Source of the DNA: Dipteris shenzhenensis
Taxonomy: Eukaryota > Polypodiophyta > Polypodiopsida > Gleicheniales
Assembly (NCBI GenBank): GCA_047967505.1
Contig: CM106539.1
DNA: 64,000 nucleotides
Reading direction: 5' to 3' (one strand)
Numbering within the stretch: the first letter of the stretch is position 1; each line of letters opens with the position of its first letter. The notes below the pieces were generated by a model. The model was not told where the DNA came from, made no database searches, and saw only the letters and a list, made by a program, of their open reading frames with translations. Positions 48,901-56,280 of the stretch are shown piece by piece. The translations under genes and the position numbers were made by a program.

Positions 48901-51900
48901 AAATTGAGATGGCCAAATCGAGCATGCCATAATTCAGCATTTGCCAACTGTGATGGGGTGGTGGTGAATAAAGCATCATGCAAAGCACTCTCATAGTGAT
49001 CAAGTCTGTAAAGACCATGGCATAAAGTTCCAGAAGCCACAATTGTATCACCATCACTAATGTCATGTACGGTGCATCTGTCATCCAAAAACTTCACCAT
49101 TAAGCCACCACGGGCAATGGCTGAAACTGAAAGCGAATTCTTTTTTATGCCATGCACCCATAGCACATCAGAGAGTGTAAATGCACCACCATTTGCTGCG
49201 GTAAGTACAATCTTTCCCACTCCTTGCACAAGATGGGAGAAGTTGTTGGCACATGTCACCGTGCCTCCATGAGAACCAGCTGCATAAGATGTAAACAAAT
49301 CCTTCTGTGAGGTAATGTGCTTGCTAGCACCACTGTCAAAATACCATACATTGGCATCACTCGCAGATAGGCATGCATCATGAACAGACGGATTGTAACT
49401 GCATAACACTGCAAAAGCCCATTCCTCATCATGGGAGGATGTATAAGTGTAATTTGCAGCCTCTTTGTTATCCGACTTGGGGACATTATCCGTCACTGCC
49501 ATGCTGGCCCCTTTGCTCTTTTCCTTCTCAAGCCTCTTGCGACATTCATTAATGTAGTGTCCTGGCTTCCTGCAATAGTTGCACTTCCCCTTTTTCTTGG
49601 GTTTATCACCCTCTTTTTCATACTTGCCAAATGGCTGGCCTGCATCTTTCTTGGGCTTGCTGCCCCCCTGAAACGCAGCCTTACCTTTGCCTTTCTGGCT
49701 GGCAATAAAAGCCTGATCAGCCACACGCATCACGGTCCTATTATGTCTGGACTGCTCCTCTTGCAAGAGTACAGAAACAAGCTCATCGAAGGTAATTGAA
49801 TTGGGATTACCCTTCATCATAAGCCGCATAGTAGTGGACACATTCTGATACGCGTCAGGGATGGCCTGCAACACTGTAGAAACCAACAAGGCATCCGGAA
49901 TAATCTCATCCACAGATGCTAATTGCTCCCGTAAATCCTTTACCTTCGTGAGATAATCATCCATGGAATCACCATCAAGCATAGGAAGAGTCTCCAATTT
50001 CCTCTTCAAGTATGCCACACGGGCTTCATTCCTGACTTGGTACAACTTTGCCAAACTTTCCCAAGCTGCCCTTGCTGTTTTGCATGACCGGATGTGAGGA
50101 ATAATGCTTCTTTTAACAGATAATGCAATCAAGGCATGTGCATTGGCATCCCGGCCATCCCATCGACTCTGCTCTGGAGTAGGTGATTGTGATATCTCTG
50201 TAATCCGAGATGACTCACCCTCTGAACTAGGTGAAGGAGCGGTTGTTGGTGCATGTGGACGCAACTAAGTGCCATCCACAATGCCCCAAAAGCCTTTGGC
50301 CACAAGCACATGTCGCATCATGTACGACCAGAGAGGATAGTTGGTCCCATCCAACTTATCTTCTGCAGAGAGCAATCCAAAAACATCCCTTTCTGCCATT
50401 GCAATTGCACGGAATTTTCCCAAAATGCAAAAATCCCTCTGATTCTGCCCTGAGTGACTGTGTACCTGAAAATACAGAAATACCCCGAGGCACGCTAGCT
50501 AAAGAAGAAACACCAGCACGTATCACACGGATAGAGAACTCCTCGTACCAGAACAATCCCTCTGTGGTCGCCACGTAGGTAGCTCGTCGACGGCGCAGGT
50601 CACGTGGCAATGGCGCTGAGCGGGCTGGAGCAGCTCAATGGCGGAGCTTCACGTGCAGACAGCTCCCCGCAACATGCATGGCTGGACAGCAGCAACACGA
50701 TCAGGTATCCAGGTGCAGCTCTCAGGCGATGAAGGGCAGCTGCAGGTCACGCTTGAACAAAAGGGCGACGATGCAGGTCACGCGGCGGGCGATGGCGCAC
50801 AACAGCGTGTGACGGCGCTTCCACGTAGGCAGCTACGACTGGAAGACGTGCGACGGCTTGTTCAGGCTGGAGCTACTATGCACAGGCGACGGCCAGGGGG
50901 TCGGCAAGGTAGCTGGAGCAGACGACGGCTTTCACGGCGTAGGGCCCGTCCGGTGCAAATGCGTAGTCGTCTAAGTCTCCACAGCCACGGGGCATCAGCA
51001 GCGACAACTCCACGGCAGGAGCTCCGGTTCACAGGCTGGGCAGATGCCGCAGCAATAGCAAGTGATGGCGCAGGTCTGGATGGAGCGGCTACCTCCAAAC
51101 GGGATGATACACGTCTCTACGACGTGCAGCCGACGTGCAGCCAGCAGTGTAGAGCCGGGCTAGAGCGGCTATGCATAGGCGACTATCACCACAGGCAGGG
51201 CAAAGCCGAGCATCAGGCTCCACGCTCAGCAACTTCACGAGCAGCAATAGCAAAGGCGCAGGGCTGCAAGATGATAGCGACGTCCACGAGCTCATAGGTT
51301 GTGCTCTGATACCATTTGTTGGTGCAGAGACGAGACACACGAGGAGAGAGCAAGCACAAAAAGCAAAATGATTGATAGATTAGATGTGACTAAAGTCACA
51401 TCATATACATGGATAGGGTTGTGCTTGCTAAGCACACCCTGCAGGTCACATGGAAGTGTGCCTGCCAAGCTCGGGGGAAAAAACCTCCACTAGTTGGAGT
51501 AAAAAGTGCCCCGGGCCTACACCTAAGGTGTCACCCTACACTCCCAACACATAGGTGCTAACATCATAGACCGACTAGGAGGCGAGGGATCACTACTTGC
51601 TGATTTGATGATAACAGATACTACTATATGCGGATGACATAGTCCTCATATCATCTTCAATAGAGAGGCTCCAGAGACACTTAGAGGCCCTGGAGGTGTT
51701 TTGTAGAGAGAGAGACCTGACACTTGACCTTGGGAAGACCAAGGTTATGATCTTCAACAACTCACAAGCAGTACTTCGTCGACTGAGCTTCACTTACCGA
51801 GGGGAGTCAGTGGACAGTGTGCAGTCCTACACATACCTGGGAGCAGTTTTCATAGGACGAGTCTTCACGGTGACCCACGCAGCCACAGCACGACTCACAC

Positions 51901-53533
51901 GAGGGCGGAGTGCTCTAGCCCGACTAGAGAGACGGTGCTTCCAAGCTCATTTCCAGGATCCACCGACGAAGGGCTGGCTTTTCGACACCCTAGTGAGGCC
52001 AGCTGCTATGTATGCAGCACCATTCTAGGGGTGTGACCTCCTGATGACAGTTTGGAAGAAATTTGAGAGACTACAAGTGACCATGGGATCTAAGATGATT
52101 CGGAGTAAGCCCTCAGTCCCACACCATATAATACAGGCAGAGTTCGCTATGACAGTACTTCAGATCAATGCCATCTTTCAGGCAGTGACTTTTTTGCATA
52201 GAGTATGGGAGCTACCTAGTTGGAGATTGCCGAGACTTGCACTTGAGTCATCTAGACGACTAGCAGAGAGCAGAGGCAGCACATCATCGTATGCACTCGT
52301 ATCCGCTTCGTTTGCTAGACATGATATTCAGATGGACCGACTTCCCCCATTTCAGTACAGCATGGATGCACAGCCAGAGTCGATCCCACGAGATGAGATT
52401 AACTGTATCATACGATTAGACCTCCTCCATCTTTATGCGTCTCGGACTTGAAGAAGGGACCAAGAGTTCCCCACCAAGATCCAAATCTATCACGACCATT
52501 TCCTGAGAGTTTCGGAATCCTGAGAGTATCGGAAAATGGACTCATCATCAAGCCCCAGTACTTTGAGGACAGAGGTGTCTCACACTCACTAAGGATTACT
52601 ATTGGACAAATGCAAGTCTCGTCACATCAGCTGAGGATTGAGACAGGGAGAGCTACAGGTATACCCACAGGGCAGCGGACTTGCACATTGTGCACAATAG
52701 GGGAGGCCGAGACAGAGGAGCATTTTCTATGCGCCTACACAACCTACTATGAGATCCGGGAACAATACCACTGCCTCTTCCAAGAGAGATTTGGTTTCGG
52801 TCCACTCTCACGACTAATCCACTTCCAAGACCAGCTGTGTATTGGGCTATACCCGATGGAGATGTGACGACACACAGAGATCCTACTGCGATAGATCAAA
52901 GAGCAGCAGGAGATGACCACGCCACAGGATACTGAGCAGACCGAGCACAGAGGCAAGTCACGGACTTCTCTGCATTTGAGTCAGCTTCAGGGCATAGTGG
53001 AGTGGAGGAGTAGTAGATAGCTGATATGAGGATAGTATGGATCAGGGGAGAGAGCAGACGTGGCGCCATCGAGAGAGGGACACATAGACCGACATGAAGT
53101 GGGGCCAGAGCACGCATGTTCGAGGTTCGACCTATCTCAGCTCTCCTCAAAGGAGATTGCCGAAGATAAGGCTTCACCCTTGATACAACACATTGGATCC
53201 AACCATCGAGGAGACCACACCCTCCTCCACAACACGAGACATCCTGACAGATGCAGATCTGGGAGATCTTCACAGCACATCGGAGAGCTATCACGGTGCT
53301 GGGTTCAGTTTTTGAGTCTCAAACCTCAGCTCACATTTTCACATTTGAGCTTGTATTTGAGTTTCTTTGTTTGATCTTTTGAGCTCTGTATCTTGGCATA
53401 GCATAGCATAGCACTCAACAAAAGGGCCTTAGCATACCCTTTTCTTTTTTATTCAGTCCCATGAGGCTTGTATGAGCTATCGTTTTTTCTAGTGTACTTT
53501 GTCCCATAGACTCGTGAGGTCTTCCGAGGACAT

Positions 53534-53579
<46 letters not shown>

Positions 53580-56280
53580 CCTCAGTAAGCCATCAGTCCC
53601 ACATCAAACCAATTCAGCTGAGTTTGAGCTACCCCTACTACAGCTTGACGTGGCATTCTAGGTGATCATATCTTCACCGGGTCAAGATTATGGTTCCTCG
53701 ACCACGCCGACACAGGTTACCATGGCTTGCCTTATCCACATCCATGACATTAGGTGTTGTATGTCCATACATGCACATGGTTTGAAAGCCTAGCACTCCG
53801 GATGGATAGATTGCTCCCCTTTCAATATAGCGTTGAGGCCCCCAGTTCCGCTCAATTACCACACCACAAGACTAACCACGTCATCCAAGAGGATCTGATA
53901 CAACTATGCACCTGATTAGCCACTAGCGAGCTTCTGTGAACCTCAGCTTCTATAGAGATCACTGCTTATGGATATCAAAGAACGGCTTCGTCGATCCTAC
54001 ACACAAATCCACCTCCCCCACTCTTTGAGGATTCCAAGGGGGCAATTCACTGTTTCCTCACACCGACTACACATTCATATTGGACGAGCTAAGGGCCTAC
54101 CTAGAGAGGGACTCACACTGTGATCTACAAGAGATTTGAATCAGAGGAGCACTTTTCCTCCAGATGTCTTGTGTACTGTGAGATCCGAGGTCATCACCAT
54201 TGTCTTTTCAGGGCTTGATTCAGGGGCAATTCAGTGTTTCCTCACACCGACTACACATTCATATTGGACAACGAGCTAAGGGCCTACCTAGAGAGGGACG
54301 CATTTGCACACTGTGATCTACAAGAGATTTGAGTCAGAGGAGCACTTTTCCTCCAGATGCCTTGTGTACTATGAGATCCGAGGTCATCACCATTGTCTTT
54401 TTAGGGCTTGATTCGACCCCTCTCCAGCCTCTTGTCTCACCCGTATCAGAGACGTTTGGCGACTTTACTTCATTATGTTGTACGACACAGGGACCAGCTA
54501 CTCAGGGCACATGGACGAGATCAGAGTTCCCAGCTAGACCCCACCCAGCTGACCTGCACGGCCTTGTATGCACATATATCCAGATGGTTTGCCGGTCATC
54601 ATATTCATATGGATTAACTTTTTAGAACAATTTGGATGCCACGACTTCTTGAATTCCATGAGATGAGATCAACCGTATCATATGGTTGGATCTATTCCAG
54701 CTCCATATGTCATGGCTTTTTTTCTTTCCAGTAGATTCCCCTCCGAGCTCCAGTTTTATCACAATCACTTCTTGAGAGTATCCAAGGATGGAGTGATCAT
54801 ATATGGAGGATAGACGAGTCTCAGTTGCAAGTATCTTCTATATGTTCACACATCGAGAAATCCATTGGTTAGCCCATCAAACTAGTTATTAGGCAATGAG
54901 CCAGACCCGGTGAAGGCAGCACCCAGAATTCTCCTTTAGCATCTCGTCATAGCAGGAGTCATCGATTTAAATAGAATTAAAAATCATGGCCAAAACATAT
55001 TGAATGCTTAATGATGTGCAATGCATAACAAGAAACCAGTGCAGCTACTCGCATTGCCTACAAAGTTTGGAAAGGAATAGTATCCAAAGAAGCAAAGAGA
55101 AAATCATCATATGATAAATATACACACAACACGAAGCACAAAATGCGCACAAATTTGGAAATGTGTTTAAGTGAGTTCGCATGTATTTGTACAAGAGAAA
55201 ACCTATACATGGATTAACACATGAGCACCTGTACATGTCAGTGCACCTACAAACTTTGATGAAACATTGGAAGACAGAGGCCTGAGGGATCGAGCTTCTA
55301 ATTTTTTATAGAATACTTATTTACCTGCAAATTTTCCTGAATGGAGTGACTAGTGGGATCCAAAGAATGAGCTGCATGAGTCATGACATTTGCAGAAAAC
55401 CTTCAGAGAACTCTCCTCATAAATTGGTCTAACAACACCGATTTCTGCATATGTACACAGTACTCACCCTTTTGGAAACCTTTTTCTATGGCCTCTTGAT
55501 ACTTTCCTTGAGCATAATAGGCAAGGCCTAGGCGGCTGAAAGCTTTGCTATAATTTGGGTCGAGCTGAATAGCTTTGTTGCAATCTACAATAGCTTCTTC
55601 ATACTTCCCAACCTGTGTGTGAGCAGCTGCCCTGTAAGGCAAGATGAAGAAAGCTGGGCATCAAATCCCACGAAAGGAAAATCCAACCAACCTTCCAAGT
55701 TAACAGGTAGGGTATAAATTTCTACCTGTTGGAATAATATACAGCATTGTCCCCACAAAGCGAGATCGCCATTGTGTACAAATCAATGGCCTCAGTATAG
55801 CGCTGATTTGCCATTGAATAGTTCCCTTCAGCATGCACCGAATTTTTTTTTTAAAGGAGTATTAATTTTGTAAATAAAAGAGATCAATTCACAATTCCCA
55901 TAGTATGAGCCTCCAACCTTGGACTTTGAAGGCTTCTGCAAGGATACGACTTTCTGATGCACTTGAGGCAGTACTCATTCTCTGTTCAAATGATAGGCAA
56001 TATAAGAAAACCGTCCGATTCTTCCTACAGAATATACTGCAAAACATGCTGAAGACAGCACCAGTAGATATGCAACCATGATCATAAAAGGTAAATAAGG
56101 ATGTAAACATGGATTATCGATTTGGAATCTTAACATATACCTCCACAGTCTCATGAAAGGTACTTCTTGCTTTGCTTATGCGCTCCTGATACTCAGGTGT
56201 GTCTGTACGAAGCCCATCAAAGTAGCCTGCACTTTCTAGCCCTTCCCTATACTGTTCAAAGAGCCTTTCATCTGAGCAAC
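30998..56280 (-). CDS. SGTA-like TPR co-chaperone gene, seven visible exons, 5' end missing
   Basis: Small glutamine-rich TPR proteins bind Hsp70/Hsp90 through their TPR domain and hand hydrophobic clients on in the cytosol. Seven exons can be joined on the minus strand: 56280-56141, 55981-55918, 55825-55726, 55631-55468, 55371-55325, 31550-31458 and 31345-30998. Each is bounded by AG/GT and all phases fit. The product has a pre-TPR segment (CSDERLFEQYREGLESAGYF), TPR helices with NYSMANQRYTEAIDLYTMAI, NAVYYSNRAAAHTQVGKYEE and DPNYSKAFSRLGLAYYAQGK, a charged Q-rich segment and a C-terminal domain with PPGMANLFPAVANL and LMQSMLQMFAGTSGQ, ending in TGA. The order matches plant SGTA homologues recalled from family knowledge. 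The N-terminal dimerisation exons were not found. The intron between exons five and six is about 23.8 kb and full of transposons. Pseudogenisation is unlikely because no stop or frameshift is seen in any exon. Confidence 0.88.
31458..31550 (-). CDS. SGTA-like exon (charged Q-rich linker)
   Basis: A 93-bp, 31-codon exon sits between GTCTCACAG and GTCCATG. It encodes AAQQKWNEERARNRHQNAEQ and then a His/Gln/Ser-rich tail. It continues ENLQ of the micro-exon 23.8 kb away in phase 0, as expected for the charged segment after the TPRs. The GTCCAT donor is weak, so the exact 3' boundary could shift. Confidence 0.78.
32149..32168. repeat. (CA)n microsatellite
   Basis: About 20 bp of CA repeat just upstream of LINE A. 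Confidence 0.9.
32466..33359 (+). pseudogene. LINE A: N-terminal ORF1-like region
   Basis: A 297-residue open frame, Pro/Ser/Thr-rich at first and then with a helix-prone stretch (RDLQQDVLAAWTVAADLQKE followed by LDDVHRCTEEPQ). No zinc knuckle was seen. The middle part recurs in LINE E. It precedes the endonuclease of the same LINE, so an ORF1 or ORF2 N-terminal role is inferred. Confidence 0.5.
33540..34976 (+). pseudogene. LINE A: endonuclease and start of reverse transcriptase
   Basis: In shifting frames: VLLLGNFNAKT (D changed to N in the G-D-F-N-A motif), PITYMGILIW, VDYIMGSPTF-type text near 34170, then the RT start IVPIHKERDPMDTRNYHTLV with IGHTLAKIYGSVL, RQHSTIKHIFTLRDTIEEAR and YACFVDFRKTFDTI. 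The element breaks at MIRRL (about 34976), where a copia gag fragment begins. LINE B has the same text uninterrupted up to and beyond this point. Confidence 0.75.
34977..35230 (-). pseudogene. Copia gag N-terminal fragment
   Basis: Starting at Met 35230 it reads MARNNQDLFGVLREDDKLDG, TNYPMWPYLMKHILVAKHLW and NIVSGVDVRP. DKLDGTNYPxW is the N-terminal gag signature; the full copia element at 45.7-51.6 kb has EDKLDGTNYPLWSYMMRHVL at the same place. The rest is lost. Confidence 0.75.
35440..35580. repeat. Short tandem repeat in the copia leader (CTCAATGTC units)
   Basis: GACTCAATGTCTGAAAATAT and relatives repeat six or seven times with a period of about 20-25 bp (consensus CTCAATGTCyTGCAAATGTGA). 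It lies in the leader between the gag start and the GTACGG array. Confidence 0.75.
35880..36262. repeat. GTACGG-rich array in the copia leader
   Basis: At least ten copies of GTACGG, often as TGTACGGAA or TGTACGGATG, lie at irregular spacing in under 400 bp, with many further GTAC palindromes. The rest of the window is poor in this word. Confidence 0.85.
36311..36322 (-). other. Primer-binding site of the truncated copia element
   Basis: The minus strand reads TGGTATCAAAGC, one base from TGGTATCAGAGC, adjoining the LTR end CGATCCTACA. Confidence 0.75.
36324..36583 (-). mobile_element. 5' LTR of the truncated copia element
   Basis: About 260 bp with matched ends TGTAGG and CCTACA. A TATA-like CATAAATATAGG lies inside, and there is a direct repeat of GTGCCTTTTAGGC. 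The boundaries rest on the terminal inverted repeat and the primer-binding site. Confidence 0.65.
36840..37887 (-). pseudogene. Copia gag with an atypical zinc knuckle
   Basis: The start is likely Met 37887 (MSTSIASSAPALPSSSSQFS); after a frame break it reads GKLDGTNYPIWKVRIRSHLV and ARKLWKL, then the UBN2 core (WVTLKDLYETDN, LQHQLYNLDMEGGD), FEELDPLLLQEEAQEKLYND, and a knuckle CFYCDTITPGHFAKDC. The knuckle has six residues, not four, between the second Cys and His. An acidic KKESDSDSEGEAK tail follows. Frameshifts lie near 37427 and 37370. Confidence 0.75.
38102..38113 (-). other. Primer-binding site of the second truncated copia element
   Basis: The minus strand reads TGGTATCAGAGC, the exact initiator Met-tRNA site. 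Confidence 0.85.
38114..39001 (-). mobile_element. Long LTR of the second truncated copia element
   Basis: From TGTTGCCACATCTC to ATTTCTAACA on the minus strand, about 888 bp, GC-rich. A TATA-like CCCTATATAAGG is present near 38655. Around 38670-38760 CCAACCGACCAG and its inverted form recur, possibly promoter repeats. The outer edge rests only on the TGTT...AACA ends and the start of LINE DNA just beyond. Confidence 0.5.
39010..39320 (+). mobile_element. LINE 3'-UTR fragment with internal (GA)n
   Basis: CTACGCATTTGAGTCAGCCC matches the 3' UTRs of LINE B (52970) and the hybrid LINE (42070). A 28-bp GA tract at 39056-39083 lies within it. Confidence 0.65.
39327..39770 (-). pseudogene. L1-like LINE fragment (ORF1 end, endonuclease start), minus strand
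   Basis: The frame reads GILRTPQPSLIHRNSFSVLT, later PSTFANAVLGIPIDGAFPSA and then MRIFSWNIQGLGDVPHRRCR. The last part is the start of an L1-type AP endonuclease (M-K-I-x-S-W-N-x-R-G-L-G). The plus-strand LINE at 40540-40860 carries the homologous GILCTPAPEASFTNSFAALA and MRIVRWNVQGP, so the two are inverted copies. Confidence 0.7.
39950..40830 (+). pseudogene. L1-like LINE ORF1 with CCHC zinc knuckle
   Basis: Near 40010 the plus strand encodes CRVCTTPGHFARDCPRN, a C-x2-C-x4-H-x4-C knuckle, followed by a stop. From 40403 a 142-residue frame continues (MKKIIAKTRAILQANALLMA, later SFAALANMAEFELELVSSTF). It ends next to the endonuclease start at 40828. ORF1 proteins of plant L1-like LINEs carry such knuckles and bind the RNA. 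Confidence 0.65.
40828..41445 (+). pseudogene. L1-like LINE ORF2 remnant (endonuclease start and zf-RVT)
   Basis: MRIVRWNVQGP starts the endonuclease; most of EN and all RT catalytic motifs are missing. Near 41270 it reads FWRLWKSLGNRKITLFFWLY, then FGADPTCPRCHAAIESVQHC, the zinc-binding region of plant L1-like RTs. At about 41430 the text switches to the C-terminus of the other LINE family. Confidence 0.65.
41430..42913 (+). mobile_element. C-terminus and 3' UTR of a LINE B-family element
   Basis: PPFQYSMDTSPKSIRRDEIN and RIIRLDLLQLHTSRTW parallel LINE B near 52340. The zinc motif is degenerate (MLCTLGVNETKEHFLHVCPT). The 3' UTR shares GCATTTGAGTCAGC and GGGGCTTGTATGAGATATCC with LINE B and ends in a (CT)n tail. 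About 42495-42780 looks like extra sequence absent from LINE B. Confidence 0.65.
42914..42972 (+). repeat. (CT)n(TG)n tail of the preceding LINE
   Basis: TACCTTGTCC occurs twice before about 45 bp of CT and then 11 bp of TG repeat. The preceding text GTGTACTTTGTACC matches GTGTACTTTGTCCC at 53492. Confidence 0.8.
42973..43440. other. GC-rich sequence of unknown origin
   Basis: Rich in CACGCT/TGCTC words with open frames of low complexity (His/Leu/Pro/Ser). It may be the diverged 5' part of LINE B. No motif was recognised. Confidence 0.4.
43440..45690 (+). pseudogene. LINE B, first part: endonuclease, linker, RT start
   Basis: In shifting frames: DILLLGDFNAH, AAHDLIIYNGLQRWP, LGADHSYLAF (the endonuclease end), then a 224-residue open linker (PWYDDEGKEMRAYLTREQAL), then RT: TIIVPIYKAGDPMHTGNYRT, AKIYGSVL, RRQHSTLDHIFTLRAIIEEA, VDFRKAF and the open frame VKQGCPLSPTLFGLYIDEIT. 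It is split at 45690 by a copia element and resumes at 51569. Confidence 0.8.
44590..45080 (+). mobile_element. Helitron replication-protein fragment inside LINE B
   Basis: The frame KEKLYKEAFAMMQQLGPPTF followed by FVTFSCAERMWKHLVSTLKT matches the Helitron-like N domain (G-x-P-T-F-F-x-T-F-S-C-A). It interrupts the LINE between GLRTENFAH and the RT start. Composition is more AT-rich than the flanks. Boundaries are approximate; the HUH motif and the 5' TC / 3' CTRR ends were not identified. Confidence 0.65.
45691..45871 (-). repeat. Extra partial LTR copy at the 3' end of the copia element
   Basis: The sequence repeats the LTR with an internal gap of about 56 bp and a changed end (CCAACACCTATT). 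It sits between the target-site duplication and the complete 3' LTR, so it belongs to the element. Its first bases read TCTTGG where the LTR has TGTTGG. Confidence 0.85.
45872..46118 (-). mobile_element. 3' LTR of the copia element
   Basis: It is 247 bp; minus-strand ends are TGTTAGCACC and CTGCACCAACA. It differs from the 5' LTR at only a few positions (for example CTGCACGTC for CTGCAGGTC). Confidence 0.92.
46119..46130 (-). other. Polypurine tract of the copia element
   Basis: The minus strand reads TCCAGGGGGGTT immediately before the 3' LTR, the usual plus-strand priming site. Confidence 0.8.
46166..50399 (-). pseudogene. Copia gag-pol polyprotein with three stops and a frameshift
   Basis: From Met 50399: MAERDVFGLLSAEDKLDGTN opens gag; TAG at about 50266 follows IVDGT. 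One long frame (50264-48228) has the UBN2 gag core, knuckle CNYCRKPGHYINEC, protease YFDSGASKHIT, integrase zinc region HARFGHLNFRSLL with CEGCILGKM, and catalytic FIDDFSR, TDRGGEY and EQNGLAERKNR. TAG at 48225-48227 interrupts AHVP/QYRTKLDDK. RT begins KKAIGTKWVYKIKRKADGLV; TAA follows VAKGYAQ near 47476. Then QLDIKTAFLHGDL and YVDDMLLIG (active site intact). A frameshift near 46665 precedes RNase H (DSDWAGC, SSCEAEYRA, KHIEVHYHYVRE). All three stops fit C-to-T change of CAG or CAA. Confidence 0.93.
50400..51302 (-). mobile_element. Copia leader, about 0.9 kb, GC-rich
   Basis: The untranslated region between primer-binding site and gag is far richer in GC than the rest. Short words such as CAGGTCACG and CACGTAGGCAGCT recur. 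A 219-codon open frame on the opposite strand (50638-51297) has no family resemblance and is probably a GC effect. Confidence 0.7.
51303..51314 (-). other. Primer-binding site of the copia element
   Basis: The minus strand reads TGGTATCAGAGC, the exact initiator Met-tRNA site, two bases inside the 5' LTR. Confidence 0.92.
51317..51563 (-). mobile_element. 5' LTR of the copia element
   Basis: It is 247 bp, TGTTAGCACC...CACCAACA on the minus strand, followed outside by TCATA. It contains the inverted word pair AAACCTCCACTAGTTGGAG. Confidence 0.92.
51569..53540 (+). pseudogene. LINE B, second part: RT catalytic core, C-terminus, 3' UTR
   Basis: Resuming after the copia element: LLYADDIVLISSSIERLQRH (intact Y-A-D-D), then the open frame FCRERDLTLDLGKTKVMIFN and SYTYLGAVF. 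Next come the thumb text RLTRGRSALARLERRCFQAH, PFQYSMDAQPESIPRDEIN and the C-terminal zinc motif CTLCTIGEAETEEHFLCAYT (last Cys shifted). The protein ends at about 52867. The 3' UTR ends GTCTTCCGAGGACATTAAT before the CT tail. The RT style resembles LINEs usually annotated as jockey/RTE-like. Confidence 0.8.
53500..53576 (+). repeat. LINE B 3' hairpin and (CT)n tail
   Basis: CATAGACTCGTGAGGTCTTC continues CGAGGACATTAAT and then about 37 bp of CT repeat. GTCTTCCGAGGAC can pair as a 5-bp stem with one G-T pair. The next base after the tail begins a truncated LINE D. Confidence 0.75.
53577..54810 (+). mobile_element. LINE D: 5'-truncated copy with a 184-bp tandem duplication
   Basis: It begins CTCAGTAAGCCATCAGTCCC, matching LINE B at 52105, and continues with the C-terminal region in broken frames. 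The block at 54039-54222 (GGCAATTCACTGTTTCCTCA to GGGCTTGATTC) is repeated at 54223-54415. It starts exactly where the LINE B (CT)n tail ends. Confidence 0.7.
54811..55324. other. Intron sequence next to the SGTA-like micro-exon
   Basis: AT-rich, without element or exon features that I recognise. Confidence 0.5.
55325..55371 (-). CDS. SGTA-like micro-exon (end of TPR 3)
   Basis: A 47-bp exon lies between CTCATGCAG and GTAAATAAG. With the G left by the preceding exon it reads AHSLDPTSHSIQENLQ, matching the KALxLDPxNxxVxENI segment that follows the TPR domain in SGTA proteins. It ends in phase 0, right at the donor of the 23.8-kb intron. Confidence 0.82.
55468..55631 (-). CDS. SGTA-like exon (TPR 2 and 3)
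   Basis: The acceptor is CTTACAG before GGCAGCTGC and the donor is CAAAAGG followed by GTGAGTA, a near-consensus 5' splice site. The exon encodes AAAHTQVGKYEEAIVDCNKA, then IQLDPNYSKAFSRLGLAYYA and QGKYQEAIEKGFQK. This is the strongest TPR match in the gene. Confidence 0.92.
55726..55825 (-). CDS. SGTA-like exon (TPR 1)
   Basis: The exon encodes GNYSMANQRYTEAIDLYTMA followed by ISLCGDNAVYYSNR. The Asn and Tyr/Arg residues sit at positions used by TPR carboxylate-clamp proteins; that function is inferred. The donor is AACAG followed by GTAGAA, splitting the Arg codon. Confidence 0.88.
55918..55981 (-). CDS. SGTA-like exon (linker into first TPR)
   Basis: The acceptor is TTTGAACAG before AGAATGAG and the donor is CCAAG followed by GTTGGA. 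The exon encodes RMSTASSASESRILAEAFKV plus Q; LAEAFK is the conserved entry to the first TPR helix. It leaves phase 1, completed by the next exon as glycine. Confidence 0.85.
56141..56280 (-). CDS. SGTA-like exon (pre-TPR segment)
   Basis: The acceptor is GAGGCAG before GTTGCTCAGATG and the donor is GTGGAG followed by GTATATG. The exon encodes a segment beginning CSDERLFEQ and ending FHETVE, and leaves phase 0. It corresponds to the stretch just upstream of the TPR domain in plant SGTA homologues. Confidence 0.85.

Larger units (their letters stand above)
45691..51563 (-). mobile_element. Nearly complete Ty1-copia element inserted in LINE B
   Basis: The element is flanked by a 5-bp duplication TCATA (45686-45690 and 51564-51568). 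Removing it and one TCATA rejoins the LINE reading frame (DEITSFI then DRLGGEGS). The 5' LTR is 51317-51563, PBS 51303-51314, gag-pol 50399-46166, polypurine tract 46119-46130 and 3' LTR 45872-46118; both LTRs are 247 bp and almost identical, so the insertion is recent. An extra partial LTR (45691-45871) precedes the 3' LTR. Gag-pol has three in-frame stops and one frameshift, so it is not autonomous. Confidence 0.93.
31551..55324 (-). other. 23.8-kb intron of the SGTA-like gene, filled with nested transposons
   Basis: This is the interval between the micro-exon donor and the linker-exon acceptor. It contains LINE A, two truncated copia elements, rearranged L1-like and other LINE pieces, LINE B with a Helitron fragment and an inserted copia element, and truncated LINE D. 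No other host exon was recognised in it. Confidence 0.75.

Noticed and set aside
50638-51297. 219-codon open frame antisense to the copia leader
   Set aside because: GC-rich sequence gives long chance frames; no domain, no homology and no splice context. It overlaps the copia leader on the other strand.
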